Shown: positions 38,801-52,463, numbered from the stretch's first letter. The stretch: 64,000 nucleotides of DNA from Multifurca ochricompacta (GCA_022496185.1 WTXG01000030.1:62001-126000), one strand, 5' to 3'. Translations and numbers: made by a program. Notes: a model not told the origin generated them from the letters alone.

Positions 38801-41800
38801 GCGCTACGTTGCCTCCGCAACTTCCATGACTGACACCACGAATTCCAAATGCAACTCGAGCAACCCAGGCACAAATAACTCACAGCTCACTTGAGGTAAT
38901 AGAGCCTCGTGGATCGTTCCTTGAAAAAACGGCTGTAAGAGTAATGTGACGAGGGAGAATCGGACACTTATAGAATGAACGAGAGGGTGTATTGGTCATG
39001 CTTCCTATAATGACAGTTAACTCGGAAGCATCTCCTTAGCCCTTCGCGAAGCACTGAACTCAGTTATAGTCTAGAATCTACTTGAAGTCAGTTATTTCAC
39101 TTCGCGCCGATGCTCAAGTGTCTAGCGCCCCTTTCCATGTGACAGTGCCAAAAAATAGACACGCTAACGCAGTTGGAGAATGTTTCAGGGTTCCAGAGCG
39201 CACCAAATGGTCGTGTCTGCAGGGTGGAACACGTTTACGAAAGTTGCAGTACTGAGAGGCACGGTCCGTTTCCCTGTTGCCCAATCACAACACTAGGAAA
39301 CCAGGCTGTAAGAAGTTAAAGCCTAACGTTAGGTCCAGAGCGCTGCAAGGGGCGTGGACTACACGCTTCTGAGCCTAGGGCAGCCTCGGTTCAAAAGAAT
39401 TCAAACAGGCCCAGAGCACGACGAGTGAGCGTTGAATACGGATATGAGCGATCACTTGGCGTGTTAACATGATGTCCAACACGGTCATCGGGTTCTTCGG
39501 AAGATGGAGGAGAAACCAAAACTCATGAGTGAGGACGTCTTTTGAAACAAAGATCGATGTCCACGTCCCGAATCATTGAGGAGCGAAAGATTGAGTGAAT
39601 CCTGGCTGATGCAGTGTAACAATCTCATCCTTAGGTTGTGCGGCGTTCAGATGCCGGTCATCTGCCTTCTTTCAGTCGCGCACGACGCCCAACCGTGCTT
39701 CGACATATGTTGCTTTGGGCCCGATGAAAAGTTATATAAAAAGACCCTAGGAGACCTCGTATCAGCCTAAACATGAGCAACTGAGATAATGGAACTTACT
39801 GGAGTTATCTGGCAGCACTGGGAACCCGTGTGGGCATCTAGGGTCCACCAATTGAGTTTTTAAAGAGGAGATCACCGATAAGTGACGAGAATTAATGCAG
39901 TGGACTGGTACTTCATCGAGTCCCTGCAGAACGCCTCAAACGGGAAGGAATATCGGGATGACGGCCCAACACAAGCACAATACGTCGCGTAGCTAAGGAG
40001 GCCAAAGTAGCCCCAGACATGAATTTCATTGGATGTGATAACTCAAGGTGATGCAGAAGTCAAAATGGCATTGGTTCCCTGATAGAAAGTGAAGGAGGTC
40101 GAGTGCAATGAGCCCTTCTAGCCTTGGGCTGGCAAAAGCCGTTTCGGCTAGGCAGCGGTGGGAACAATCCAGAGACCAAAGAGGGTTAGAGTCACTTTTA
40201 GTATGTGGCAATACTTTAATGGGCGGAGAAAGACGAGAGGACCGAAGTAGTTTCATGAGGGCCGACCTAGACTGCCAGGCAAAGGAGAAACATACTCAGC
40301 TGGAGATCCCTGAACGGCCCAGGAAGATCCGAATCAGCTTGTCGGCAATAACGTGGTGAGCCTCGACTTGGATGTCTAGGCCTCCAGTGCTAATGCACTC
40401 CATCAAACCTTGTGCATAGCGCTCTCTGTCGAACGGAAAGTGAACGATAGAGGCAAACGCGTAAGCAAGCAACTGGCCCGGATATCCGGTCTATCAATTG
40501 ATCGGGTGATGGCGTCGCGAAGTACAGCAGCCACCCCGTATGCAATAGTGGCGTGGTGATATCGCCAGAGCTTCGTAGATTGCAGTCTCCCTGGTCGATT
40601 CCACAGCTCATGTTGGGACCGACGTCTTGGGACCTCAAGAAATACAGTGAAATTGATAAACTGTTAACAGGATTTCAGACTCAGCTTCTGGCCCTCTTAG
40701 TAACGAGAAGGATGACAGGCTACCTAATTGGCTACTTGCCCTCGGCTTAGGGTTATTGATTCTCGCATGAAATCCTCATCTCGAAAATCTCGTGACTGGT
40801 AAATACTTACTGATGGTAGCCCTATTCGAAGGGAGTCACAGGTCATTGCGCGCACCCATTTCTTGGACAGGATTCCGTACCCTACGTTATGTTATTATTT
40901 TCTTATTCTTACCAGCCTTTCCCACGGATGCACGTACCTGCCAAGTCACAGTAAGACCTTCTCGCAGAAATTTCCACTTACTTTCGTGCGTATCCCTTTT
41001 CTCCGAAAATCCAAAATATCCGAGCGAATGGAATCATTATTAGTGTCTCTATCTTTGACGAACCACCCCATATCGGCATCCAGTCAGTGGGTGCTGGTCA
41101 TGAGGATGCTTCAGTTTATTACATGTCAACGCTATGTTTTGTTAAGGGGGGTCATTCCCATCATTGGTGAGCATTTCCAGCGAATTATCTGGTCTCCCTG
41201 CAGGAAAACTGGTAGTACTTACGGCATGCGCTCATTCTCAATATGCCTTATACTGGCCTTGCTAAATACTTGCTTAGAGCTGGCATATATTAATAAAAAA
41301 TGATTAGCTACCTGACTCGAATCATAGAGGTCATGATACCTCCGAGAGTATACCTGTATACGTATCAAATCTACAGACCAATGACATCAGCTCTATCTAT
41401 GGCCATACGACGTGGGATCTTCTTAACTCTGCTATATTTATTTCCATGGGGCTGCTGAGTACTGAGAGGCACCTTCGTTGCAGAGTGACGTACGTAATGC
41501 ATATACCGTCCAGGAGTCGGACTCCTTTCCAGGATTTCGAAAAAGGGGCATCCAGATAGATAATCGATACACTGGGGTAGGTCATGAATTGACTCTCGTA
41601 ACCGTGGTGACTTCCTCGACCGACTGGGGGCCAGCTAGGGCGGTTATTATCAACCACAGCACGCATTATAGACTTCATACAGCAGCCGGAGGGCTAATAA
41701 AAGGTCCACCCCATGTTCCTTGGCATGTAAGTGCTCCAAGGTCGGGGTGTGTGACGTGGGAGGATGTGTGCTGCTCCGTATCTCTTCACCCCGACGGGGA

Positions 41801-42471
41801 CCTGACTGAGATGAGGTTCACGTATTACGTTGTGTTCAAGGATGACACTGTGGTTCCTGACATGCCCCCCCCCCCCCCCACCTTACCATCGATTGGACGA
41901 ATGCAGCTATCTGGAGGTGATAGCCGTTTTAGAAATGAAATGCGTCCATCGCATCGCGTATTCCTGTAGCGAGGTTCGGCCCATCATGCCATGTCCCCCC
42001 GCTTGATAAGCACCTTGTTCACGCGCAGTTATTTATTTAACGCACCAACCGCACAGAGTTTTCATTGTCATTGTCATTGCGAAAGGTTAGACAAACCCTC
42101 GGAGCGGAGAGACTTTCGCAAACGTAACACGACACATGACACAGAAGGATGTCAAGATGTTAACTGGCAGCACACGCACGTGTACGGGCAGGTGAGGTGA
42201 GCCGATCATTCCATTTCATTTTAGAAGATTAGAAATTTAAGGGTCACGTGTATGTATTACGACATAAGAGTAATGTCCTTCCGAGCTCTCTCACTCATCA
42301 TCGTCGTTTAATCATCTTGCTTTTACAACCCTACCTCCCCTTTTCTCACTTGTTCTTGTTTCAAATCTGTTCAACCGAGCCGCTCCGTTCTTCAGAGACT
42401 CTGCACGTGTGGCCTCTATCATTGCCTCTGCAACGCTCAATTCACGCTCTTCTTCTACCTCTGCGAAGGAT
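35830..42471. other. 6.6-kb region with no recognisable gene
   Basis: Both strands contain only short, overlapping open stretches (the longest are 154 codons on the minus strand at 36574-37038 and 163 codons on the plus strand at 41478-41969) without known motifs, signal peptides, hydrophobic segments or consistent codon bias. There is no large inverted or direct repeat that I can see, apart from a 13-14 nt C run near 41865-41878. The composition looks balanced and nearly random. It could be ancient decayed sequence, a non-coding RNA locus, or a lineage-specific gene I do not recognise. Confidence 0.4.
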
Positions 42472-43889
42472 ATGGCACCCGTCATCACGAATGGTACCAG
42501 TGGGGCAAATAACAAAGGTAGTCAGAGCTCCAAGATGCACTCTAAAGTGGTCAGTTTCCCTTCGTAAAATTTATTTTTTTCTGTGGTGTCGTGGGTCGTC
42601 GTTCGTTTTGGGTGTCCAAGAGGGCGCGGCCGGGAGTCTGTGCGTAGGACGATATTCAACCTTGGCAAACGGTGGTCAACTGCGATGGGACGAGCCAAAA
42701 TTCAATTCTTGATGCCTCGCTTCCATTTTTGTTCCCAGCTTAGCGGCTGACATCTTTTGACCATTATAGGTGATTATTGGCTCCGGACCCGCGGGACATA
42801 CGGCAGCAATTTACCTCGCCCGTGCAAACCTAAACCCTGTCCTGTTCGAAGGATTTATGGCAAATGGCTTCGCGGCTGGTGGTCAGCTGACAACCACGAC
42901 CGATGTTGAAAACTTTCCCGGATTCCCTAGTGGTGTTCTTGGCCCGGAGCTAATGGACAAATTCCGCGCACAGTCTCTACGCTTCGGCACGCGAATCATC
43001 ACAGAGACAGTATCAAAAATTGACCTCGCGCGTCGGCCGTTCAGATATTGGCGTGAATATCAAGAAAATGAAGAACCCGAAACCGCAGACGCAATCATTA
43101 TAGCCACGGGCGCGAGCGCAAAGCGCCTCGGACTTAAAGGCGAGCAGACTTATTGGCAAAGTGGTATCTCTGCTTGTGCCGTGTGCGATGGTGCGGTTCC
43201 GATTTTCCGTAACAAACCGTTGGCGGTCATCGGTGGTGGTGACTCGGCGGCGGAAGAGGCTACATGTGAGTCTGCGCGTCCCCCTATCGCATGCTTTAGC
43301 GTGCTCACGGGTGTCTGCAGACCTAACGAAGTACGGCTCGCGTGTCTACGTTCTGGTGCGCCGTGGAGAACTGCGCGCATCCAAAATCATGGCGAAAAGA
43401 CTTCTGAGCAATCCCAAGATTGTGGGTGTTGAGTACCTTACTTCATCCATGTGCTCTGACAACCTCTCAGACAGTTTTGTGGAACACTGTTGCGGTCGAG
43501 TGCCAGGGAGACGGGGATCTCTTGAACAATCTGCGGATCAAGAATTCTCTTACAGGGCAAGAGTCTGACCTTCCTGTGAATGGATTGTTCTACGCCATCG
43601 GTTCGTATCAAAACCGAAGATGTCACCTACAATGCGCTCATTTCCTACTGTTGCAGGTCACGAGCCGGCCACGGGCCTTGTCCGGGATCAGCTACAGACC
43701 GACGCAGACGGATACATTATCACTGTCCCCGGAACAACGCAAACTTCTGTGCGCGGGGTGTTTGCTGCAGGAGATGTCCAAGACAAGCGTTATCGACAGG
43801 CCATCACCAGCGCTGGGAGTGGATGTATGGCCGCATTAGAAGTCGAGAAACTGATCGCGGAGGAGGAGGAGCTCGGTGAAGAGATCTGA
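42472..43889 (+). CDS. TRR1: Thioredoxin reductase (NADPH), low-molecular-weight type
   Basis: Five exons (42472-42549, 42770-43265, 43321-43421, 43471-43600, 43657-43889) give an exact 345-residue frame. A FAD-binding [15 protein letters not shown] motif follows a 26-residue N-terminal exon that is polar and probably cytosolic. [14 protein letters not shown] and the redox-active CAVCDGAVP (Cys-x-x-Cys) are typical. The NADPH-binding Rossmann motif is [14 protein letters not shown], with [10 protein letters not shown] binding the 2'-phosphate. The C-terminal [18 protein letters not shown] block contacts FAD. The enzyme reduces thioredoxin with NADPH and is usually essential in fungi. The first intron (220 nt) is the longest in the gene. 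Confidence 0.96.
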
Positions 43890-46271
43890 CTTTCTGTGTA
43901 GATGTATTGCCGCTGTCATGTTGTGTGTGCGTATGGCTTCTTCAAGTATGTCCGCATGCCAACCCGCCTATCCTAATCCACGGGTTTGGCGACCACCCCC
44001 CCCCTTTTTGTTTTCCTCTTGCGTCATTCTCTCATCAAGGATATAATCGTATGCACATAGTTGTCGTCTGGAGGGGGAGAAAGTCGGTGACGTACACTCA
44101 ATACACAACAGAAGTCGCAATCATCGCGTTGTGAAGGGAATAAAAGGCAAGCACTACAACCCTACTATCTTTATTCTCGGGGAGCGGTCATACAACCATC
44201 CCCTGCCTACCGATACCCGACCCGGGTGAGGAATGGAGGGCCGATAGATAGAAGGATACCCGCCCTCTTCCATTCTCCACTCTGCGCCCAAGTGTGAGCG
44301 AAGGGGGGGAGGAAGCCGATAGAAATTTGAAAAGCTTTTGGGGGCTGCCGGTTACGACCCCACCCACTCAATAAAGCCGTATCACGTCGTTCTCCTCCTT
44401 CCTCGAATCATTCTGTTGTTGGCGTTATCGACATCGACATATTTGCGGTTCGTATGACTTTCTTTTACTACTTCTCGGATGTCCCAGTGTAGTCTCAACA
44501 GTCTCCATCTTTTTAGTTAACTGCTATATATAAAGATGTAGTCACCGACCAGCTTCAATTCCTCGGAGACCTGTGATATTCTTGTATCCTTCGGTATCGC
44601 CTTTCCGAACCCAATTTCAATTTTTTTTCCCCAGTTAAACCCCGCGTGTCTGCCTGGCTGTCTAAACATGAAACCTATTCTTCGGAGTAATCGATTAGTT
44701 GGCAGCACGAGAAAGCCTTACCAACCGTAACACCCCTTTCCTATGATACCGATCTAGAGACTGGAAACGATAACGTCACTTGTTCCCTCCGTCAGAACTA
44801 GTAGACCACACAGGTCTGTACCCTGTCCTCTCCCCCTCCCCCCATCGCCTCATCCTCATCACACGTTGTCTACACGAGGCTCACCATCACAGCCCATTCT
44901 GTACCGTGTCATATATCATATATCTACTTAACAACGCCCACCCATACATATCATGTATCTATTACCGGCGCGAAATCAACTGAATCGAACCTTAAATATA
45001 TATATGTGTGTGGATGAATCATATCCTTATACCACTATGGCCATATTACACCAGTAAATAACCGTCTCCCCCCAAAAAAAAAAAAACCCCCTCCGTCTGA
45101 CGTCTTTCACGCTTGCAAACTTGTTGTATATATTTGATTGATTATCTTTTTATCACCTTCTCCGACTCGAACCTCTTCCAAGCGGAAGTGGAACTACTTT
45201 TTTTTTTTTTTTTAAAAATTGGAATAGGAACAGGCTTCCTTTTGATCGCTCGCTCGCCCGCTTTGTCCCCCCAACGGACCGAGGACCGAGTTTGCAAAAT
45301 GACTTAAAAAACTGAACCGAACGAACCGAACGAATCGAACGACAAACTCCCGTCCATTGTAACTCCCTTTTGTTTTCGTTTGTTTTCGTTTTGTTTTTCA
45401 AAATTGCAAACAATTTAATGTCACCATTTTCGAAAATGCTGTGATCTCCTTCCCTTTCCCTTTCCCTCGTCTCTCATCATAATAGTAAATCACCGGACTT
45501 GCATAATAAAACTTTTTTTAAAAAGGTGCGCCAGACGCCGGGTGATTATGAAGGTGAAGAGTGAGTGCTAAGTATAATTGGTGCTCCGAGATTATGCTAG
45601 TGCATGCAAGCTATGTTTGATGGATTTCGAATGAAACCGATCGCTTCTCTATGTTATGCTGTGAATGTTGGTCCCATATATCCTTACTAGAAAAACATGC
45701 CGCATGCTACTAGCAAGAGTCAAAAAGTCGCGTGTATGTGTGTGGCCCCATTTCAGGGGAGGGTTTTCATATCCGGCCGGCTAAAAATTTACACTTTCAC
45801 TTTCACGGAATCGCAACTCTCCCCTGAACTCCTGGGCTGAACAGTCTAAGTGCTCCGACTTAGTGCGTCGGCTTAGTTCGATCCAAGGACAACGTGTGGG
45901 TCGCGTGTTTTACGCAGTGACAATGCTATGCCACCGGCTATCGTTGCGGTCATAATTGAATCTACCATCAGTTACAGGGAATATATAATATAGGACGACG
46001 TGCAGGGCAGTGACGTATGTTGTGGACAGATCGCGATTGTGTGGGAAGGAGAGGGGGGGGGGAGCGAATGAACAAATGAGGGGGGGGATAATGAAACTCG
46101 AGTCGCGATTTCTGCAACCAAGAAAAAGGGAGGGAGAGCGAAGGAAGGAAGGTGACGCGCTGCGCATAGTCCTGTACCATAAATGGACATAATTCGAAGA
46201 AAAACAAAATAAGACGAAAAACAAATAAGCAAGAGGCAAACGTGCATCCAGGAGCTGAGCGTCATGAGGTG
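43890..46271. other. Intergenic with simple repeats, no gene seen
   Basis: About 2.4 kb 3' of TRR1. It contains low-complexity tracts: a GAACCGAAC-type array at about 45316-45345, TTTGTTTTCG repeats at about 45370-45400, CCCTTT repeats near 45450, and T and A runs. No coding or tRNA signal that I can support. Confidence 0.45.
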
Positions 46272-46830
46272 CTACACATGACGACTTGAGCGTTGACCCC
46301 AACGACGAGGTGCGGATGAAACTGGGGCAGCTACCCTACCCCTGCGCAATGGGTTTCGGCGCTGAGCGACTCGGCCGCCGTTATCTAGCGCCATGAGGAG
46401 TGCGGGGAAGCGGAGACGACGTATGGTTTGTGGTAATGTGGCACCGGCTATAGGACACGACAAACAAATAGCGCACGAACTGTTCAGTGGGGTGGGAAGG
46501 AGCCAGATGGATGGCTGAAACGTACGACGTAGCCTCCCCACATGAGCCCATGTCATTGTCCCGTTCACCACCGAAAGCGTATATGCTCCAACTATTGAGA
46601 ACAACAAAGCTGCCAAAGGGGCATGAGGAGTATACGTGGGTCTCCACGGCGATCCACTTACCCGAGGCGAAGACGATGTGGAAGACCGTCTCGGGGGGAC
46701 CAACGCGGGTGGCTCCTAAAGTGCCGAGAGGAGAACGCTTGAGTTGAGGAGATATGGGGATGGCCGTAGCGCTGTCAAAGGCAAGGCATATGAAGATAAA
46801 GCCAAAAATAATGGTGAAGAGGAAATTCAT
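46272..46830 (-). CDS. Orphan small secreted/membrane protein, copy A
   Basis: Unrecognised family. Exon 1 is 46830-46662 and exon 2 is 46609-46272, joined by a 52-nt intron with a GTAAGT donor, giving 168 codons; further introns in exon 2 cannot be excluded. Residues 1-23 (MNFLFTIIFGFIFICLAFDS) are a signal peptide or anchor. VFHIVFAS precedes the intron and ALLFSIVGAYTLSVV follows it as a second hydrophobic segment. The tail RRNPLRRGRVAAPVSSA resembles TRRTGRVSNPIST of copy B. The intron position (phase 1, inside the hydrophobic segment) is the same in copies B and C, which supports common ancestry. Function unknown. Confidence 0.6.
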
Positions 46831-49059
46831 CGTATAGTGAACGAGGAGTCGTGAGGGGAAAAAGGGTATGTGTGAGGGAAGGGATGACGATTGAGTATTA
46901 GTATTTAAGTTGATGGAGGCGATAGTGGTGGTTTCTAATTTTGGGAGAGATACTTGTTTGTTTGTCCGTCAAGATCTTGGCGGTGTGTGGTGTGGGCTGT
47001 GCAGCTTGGCTCTAGTTCTAATATCTATCTATCTATCATCATCGTCCAAGCTAGCCGACGGTTCCGAAAGATTGCCTTGCAAATTCTTGAACAATTTCCT
47101 GTAGTTGTAGCTGTTGCCATTTGACGAGCTGGGCCCATCCAAAGACGCGGGTCGCGATATCGCAATAAATGGTAACGTAAGTCGATAATTCGGCGGGTTG
47201 ATATATCATATCGTCGTCGGATAGTCCGTAGGTTGGCATGCGCAAAGCTATCCCTAGGTGAAATCTGTACTGTAATACTAAATGATGGCTCTCCTTTGGT
47301 GTCGCGCCTCGTCCCCTTTCTTCAAATCCTCCCCTCATTCTTTCATCATTACAACACCGGCAATCATCGGCTCTCGTTGATTATCCTGCAAACAAGAACA
47401 AAGACACAATTGATGCACAGGTTTGATGATAGCACTCAAGAGTGTTGGCTTAGTTTATAGTTTCAACTGATAGATCTCAGGATGGGGCTCGGTACTAAGC
47501 CCACAGGCCGTAGGTACTGCCACGCTACAAGATTGACATGTGTCGGTGTTCGGTTACTTGATCGGCTCGGCTATCAGTCATACGATAAGTCAGGTCTCCA
47601 AGTCTATGGTATTGCGCTAACATATGTCGTGAAGAGTAGAAATGTGACCCCACTCAGTGAATCACGAAGCTAAGCCAAATCGACGAAAAGATCATTATCT
47701 ATCGAGATATGGTTTAATGCTTCTCCCACCACTGTAACCATCGGCTCCACTTACCATTTTCGCGGGCGCATCTGCTCATCTTTTGTTCCGCAGCCTCAGT
47801 CTTTAATGGTTGACGCTGATGTCTCGCGGAGGCAATATTACTTGCCGAACTCATTCATGGCACCATTGTTTTGTAGCCAAATGACTGACCGGATCGGATA
47901 CTCGGAAAAACTCGTGCTTTTTGGACGGCTAAAATTCTAAATGCCAGAGTGCTTAATTCATCCGTCTCGAACAACGCAAAATGAATGCCCGAAATGAGAC
48001 ATGGAACGTGGAACCTCCATCTGCTCTTCGTCTCCCATCTCAATCCAATATCTTAAAGGCGTCCAGACACATACAGGAGCACATAATGCAGGTTGTCGCG
48101 TCCGACCGTTAGGCTCGCAGCTCTGCCACCTCGATCTAAGCTCCCTGACCTTCTCTTACTATGCCAACTTTCGTATTTCGGAGGTGCTATCCTAACCAGG
48201 TCTCATTGAAATTCGTTGTCGTAATGCCAAAGGCCATGAGGAGCTCCAGTGATGACCTGAAATGCAATAACCCTCAGTCCCCTTTGAGCCTTATTATTTT
48301 TTTCCAGTGCGACGGTGCTCAACAACATCACGTGATCACATAATGGCGACACAATCACTCACCGCGGGCCTCTTCCTTCATTTCAAGGGCCAACTTTCCG
48401 GGTTTCGGCATTTCCTGTACACCAGTGACCCTTTCGTTTTGTTTTCGGTTTCGTTGTCGTTCATTTTCTATTCTATTATTATTATTATTATATTATTTTC
48501 TTTTAAAATTCCTCTCCTTTTTTCCCACTCCACACACCCAGATGCCGGTGGTTTCGGTTCGGCGAGAGGGCAGTATCCGACAGTATTTCCCAACAACATA
48601 ACAAGGACAGACAACTCTGAAGTGCGGTGCTAGACCAAAGCAAAGGGATCACCGTGTGCGACGGATGGGGATGTGATATTCTTAATTGATGTGCGTCAGG
48701 TTTTCCTGGTTGCTCCCATCCCCGGGTCATTCCTGGTAAGGTGCACGTATCATGCGTTGGACTGCCATCTCGTATCAGCCTACCGATTGCCAATTGGTAT
48801 AACATAGTCAAATGCAACTGCCCCAGGTGAGTACGATACATGACACTAATGGATCAAGGTGTTTTTTTTTTTTTTCTGCCATGTTTCGTTCTTCGTTCCT
48901 AGTTCCTTATTAAGAATCACGAGCCGCTGCTTATGTAACAAACCGAAGAAAGAATGCTATGCGAGCGGAGAGCGGGAGGAAGGTGAAATAAATTGTTGGG
49001 GGGTTAGTACTACAGTGATCTGTAGTACTCGCATTGCCACCCTGGTTTTCCATGACCTT
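46831..49059. other. Intergenic within the orphan tandem array
   Basis: No gene supported. A TTATTATTATTATTATA microsatellite lies near 48475-48492 and a CACGTGAT palindrome near 48328. Confidence 0.4.
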
Positions 49060-49644
49060 TCAAACCCGTGCTCGCTCTGCTCGGGCTTGGGAACCGGTCG
49101 AAATTGGGTTTGACACGCGGCCAGTACGACGGGTGGGTGTGGCATTGGCGCCGTTGGCGTCCAGGATGACGGCCAATGCCATCTCAATGGGGGCGATTAC
49201 ACAGATATGGAAACGTTGTTGTACGAAAGCGAAGAGGGCTTGGCGTATCCCTGAGTCGTTGAGAACCCTCAGTATAGTGAAGGGAAAGAGAGTGAAGCAA
49301 AAGGGCACTCGCCATTTATCCCTTCGACGAGTCGGGTAGTGGTCATCTTGGTCGGAAGCCAGACGTAGCTGCAAAAAAGCGCAAGGAAAAATGCTTGGAA
49401 CGGCCGTGAGTGGGATGAATGGAGGGCTGGTGAGCGATTCTGCCTCTAACTTACCAAAGGAGAAGGCAATGTCGCAGGCCACGCCTTTGCTCATGTGGGA
49501 TGGGCTAGGGACGGGAGAAGTCGAAATTGCGACGAGATGGGTCGGGGCGATTGGAAGCCCCAACACAGGGAGCGGGAGGAGATGGAGGGTGAGGAACAGA
49601 GTGACTAGGAAACTGGTCACAGTGCGGCGCGGTGAGGACCACAT
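49060..49644 (-). CDS. Orphan small secreted/membrane protein, copy B
   Basis: Three exons (49644-49455, 49393-49309, 49267-49060) close to an exact 160-residue frame; the second intron is just 41 nt. The N-terminus is a clear signal sequence (hydrophobic run FLVTLFLTLHLLPLPVLGLP), then SPVPSPSHMSKGVACDIAFSF. A second hydrophobic segment AFFLALFCSYVWL follows and ends in the family signature KMTTTRLVE. The C-terminal part has IEMALAVILDANGANATPTRR and a basic, Ser/Thr-rich tail. Copy C shares PVPNPSHLSHRVIFDIAFAL, SRMTTSRFVE and FIEMAATAIL at the same places. Function and partners unknown. Confidence 0.72.
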   Translation of the reverse strand: MWSSPRRTVTSFLVTLFLTLHLLPLPVLGLPIAPTHLVAISTSPVPSPSHMSKGVACDIAFSFGKLEAESLTSPPFIPLTAVPSIFPCAFLQLRLASDQDDHYPTRRRDKWRVPFCFTLFPFTILRVLNDSGIRQALFAFVQQRFHICVIAPIEMALAVILDANGANATPTRRTGRVSNPISTGSQARAERARV

Positions 49645-52463
49645 AGAAGGGGAGGTAGGTAAAGGAGGATGAAAAAAAGGGGTTTCCTGAGGGAGGTGAT
49701 CTTTATAGGTTCACTCATAGAGATATTTTATGATTAAATATGTAGAAGAAATGGTACACGAAATCCCCTTGGCAGTGCATGAATTTGTGGATTGTACGGG
49801 GTATTTCCGGAAATCGTGTTAATCGTTCAAGGCGTCTTAGGACTGCGGCAAATTTATTGATCTAAAGAAACCCCACTGAAAAGAAACAAAAGCAACTGGA
49901 CAGGACAATAAAGCGCAGCCGTAGGTCGAGGGGGGAGGGGGGGGGCTATCAGGCGCTAATGCGAGAAGGCTGAAGTTCACTCACCACCCTTCCCCCCTGC
50001 CATCACAATCAAGGACCATCGTCCGGACATCTAGACGCAAAAATACAACAAGAATTTTGATGACACTCCCCTCGATATCGACAAATACTGTGATCTAATA
50101 CGATCGGAGAAGGTTGGTGGCCTTGGAACGCGCGCAAGAGGGAGTGATCGATAGAGAATTCAAGTAGGGCCCGGATCATCAAGGTGAGCCTGAGATATCT
50201 GTTCCATCCGTTGCTTATTCTGAGAACGATCCTCTTGAACAGCTCTGGTAGGTACTCGGATTGTGCGCAGAGAGATAGGCACCCATATGAGACGCCGATG
50301 GACCCCGCATGGGCGTTGTTCGACCGGCCCCTTTTTCATCAATCAAGGCCTCAATTTCCCCTCTTTCTGAACAAGAGGAGAGAAAGAACATGGAATTGCA
50401 TTGAAGGAATCTGTGTGGCAGACCAACTGATCACTGACGATCCTGGGAATGGACAGGTCTAACTTGGTGCCAGGACTGCGCCAGTGGAGTTTCGTGGTTT
50501 TCTACTGTTAGCTTGGAACGGCATTCTCACCTTCATAACCCGAGCATGTCTCACCCAACGTTCAAATGTCCCAGTGAAGAAGTGAAACGGTGAGCAGCTA
50601 CTTTCTGCTTGGCATCATCCTTGTTCGTTAGCTCCAGCGCTTGATGTAATAATGCCGAAACCCTAAGCGAATGGCGAATGCATAGAGAACCACAAACCTG
50701 ATCCTCAGCTCAGCCAAAAAGACACTGAAATGTTCTTCGCCATCTTGGAACTTCTAACGTTTTCGCCAAATCCCCTCCCCCCCCCAAAAAAAAAAGCTCA
50801 TGCAGAGTTTTAATCGTCACTTCAATGACAAAATTGCGGTTTGAGGGAGCAAGATGTTGGTTGAACTATACTTTTTCTTCTTCGAAGGCCAGGGGTTGTA
50901 GATAAGATGATTCGGTTTGTATTTCGACTTCGCGGAGCATGCGTAGTGCAAAAAAAAGACAACAACAAATTTGTGCCGCGACGTCGCGTTGCCGATGCCG
51001 TCTCGGTCAGCGACGAAACGATAAACTCCGAACGTCTCCAAAACTCCAACACTCCAACTGCGGCTACCTTTCACCGGGGCCAGTCACAAAGTTTTAATCA
51101 AATCGACAACCGACATCGTGCCCATCGCATAATGAGCATTTTGTCAAGTTCAAGTTCAAGTTCGACGTATACACTTCCTCTAGATCAGCCCGACCTCAAC
51201 CCCCCCGCCAACTCACATCCCTGGATCTACACATCCCCATTGTCGTCACGGGGCTCGTAGGCTAAATAAAGGTAAAGTGATGCGAGAACCCGTGTGTTTG
51301 TGTCATTTCAAAGGCATGCGGAAGTATTCCCGTTCGATTGCACATGGCACCCACTCTCTCAGTACGCACACAGCATCACTTTCCCACCTCAACTGTGACA
51401 AACCCCATAAATATCATGCTCTCGAGTCATCGTGAACATACTGTTATTGTCTCAGTAAGTGTCACCCGGAGTTGATGAACAATTAGCGCATTAGTTGGCT
51501 TGGGATAGGGGCCGGAGTGGTGAGTCGCAACTATGCCATTGTATTATGCTAAATATGTCAACCCTATGTTTTTCTTTTGAAAAAACCCTTATCCGATATT
51601 ACTCTAGGAGTTTCACTTTATTACACCTTACCGCTATTCGAAGTCGCAAGACACCCAAGAATCACATCGCACCGAGGTGAAGCGCCGTCACTGACTAGCA
51701 CAGGCTTGACGACGGTCTCTCTGTGCACTTTTTGTACATGCCCTTGGTAGCTTATTATGAAACCTATGGCCTACGGAACGAAGTGCCTGTTCCTGTTGGG
51801 CCCAACCACTATAAATCGAGCGAGGGATGGTGAAGACTCACGTGAGGTGGCTCGGCGCACGACCCCCCCCCCCCTTGTACGAGTTGCCTGGGAGCTGCGT
51901 TAATCAAATTCTAGACCACGGGTTTCTCCGTGACAGGTGGGTTTCCGACCTGCACTGCTAGCGTAGGGGATCGAAACGGGTTTGTTTTGTTTTATTTTTT
52001 TGCCTCTTTATCACCAATTTGGGCGCACGAAAGCAGCGCGACACTGCCTTGCCAAGTAAACCTGTGCATCGACGATAGCAGGTGACGGCAGATCATGTCT
52101 TTTTTTTTTCGGGCATCCTTGTCGCAAGGATTCCACGTTGCCGACTAGGAAGGGTTGAAGCAAGGTAACTGCACGACTTGGTTCCCGACGGGGGATCGAG
52201 AGTATGAGTCATGCCCAATCGACCTGCTGCGTCGAATCTCCCTGGGTACTGTGAACCTGAATCACTGCAAGACAGCTGCTTCATGGGGCGATGGGCCCGT
52301 AACGACGACCGCCGCTTGGTGACTGGAATCACCCGCCGTCGATTTGATAACGGCACATCGGACACTTTCTGTCACTTCTGTCTTGAACTTGATAAGTCCA
52401 TGTATATTATGAATACAAATTCGCGAAATATGAGAAAGAGATGATGGCATGCGAAAAGCGAAA
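49645..52463. other. Intergenic within the orphan tandem array
   Basis: No gene supported. There are C/G homopolymers near 49930-49945 and 51865-51877, and a short AGTTCA repeat near 51147-51162. Confidence 0.4.
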
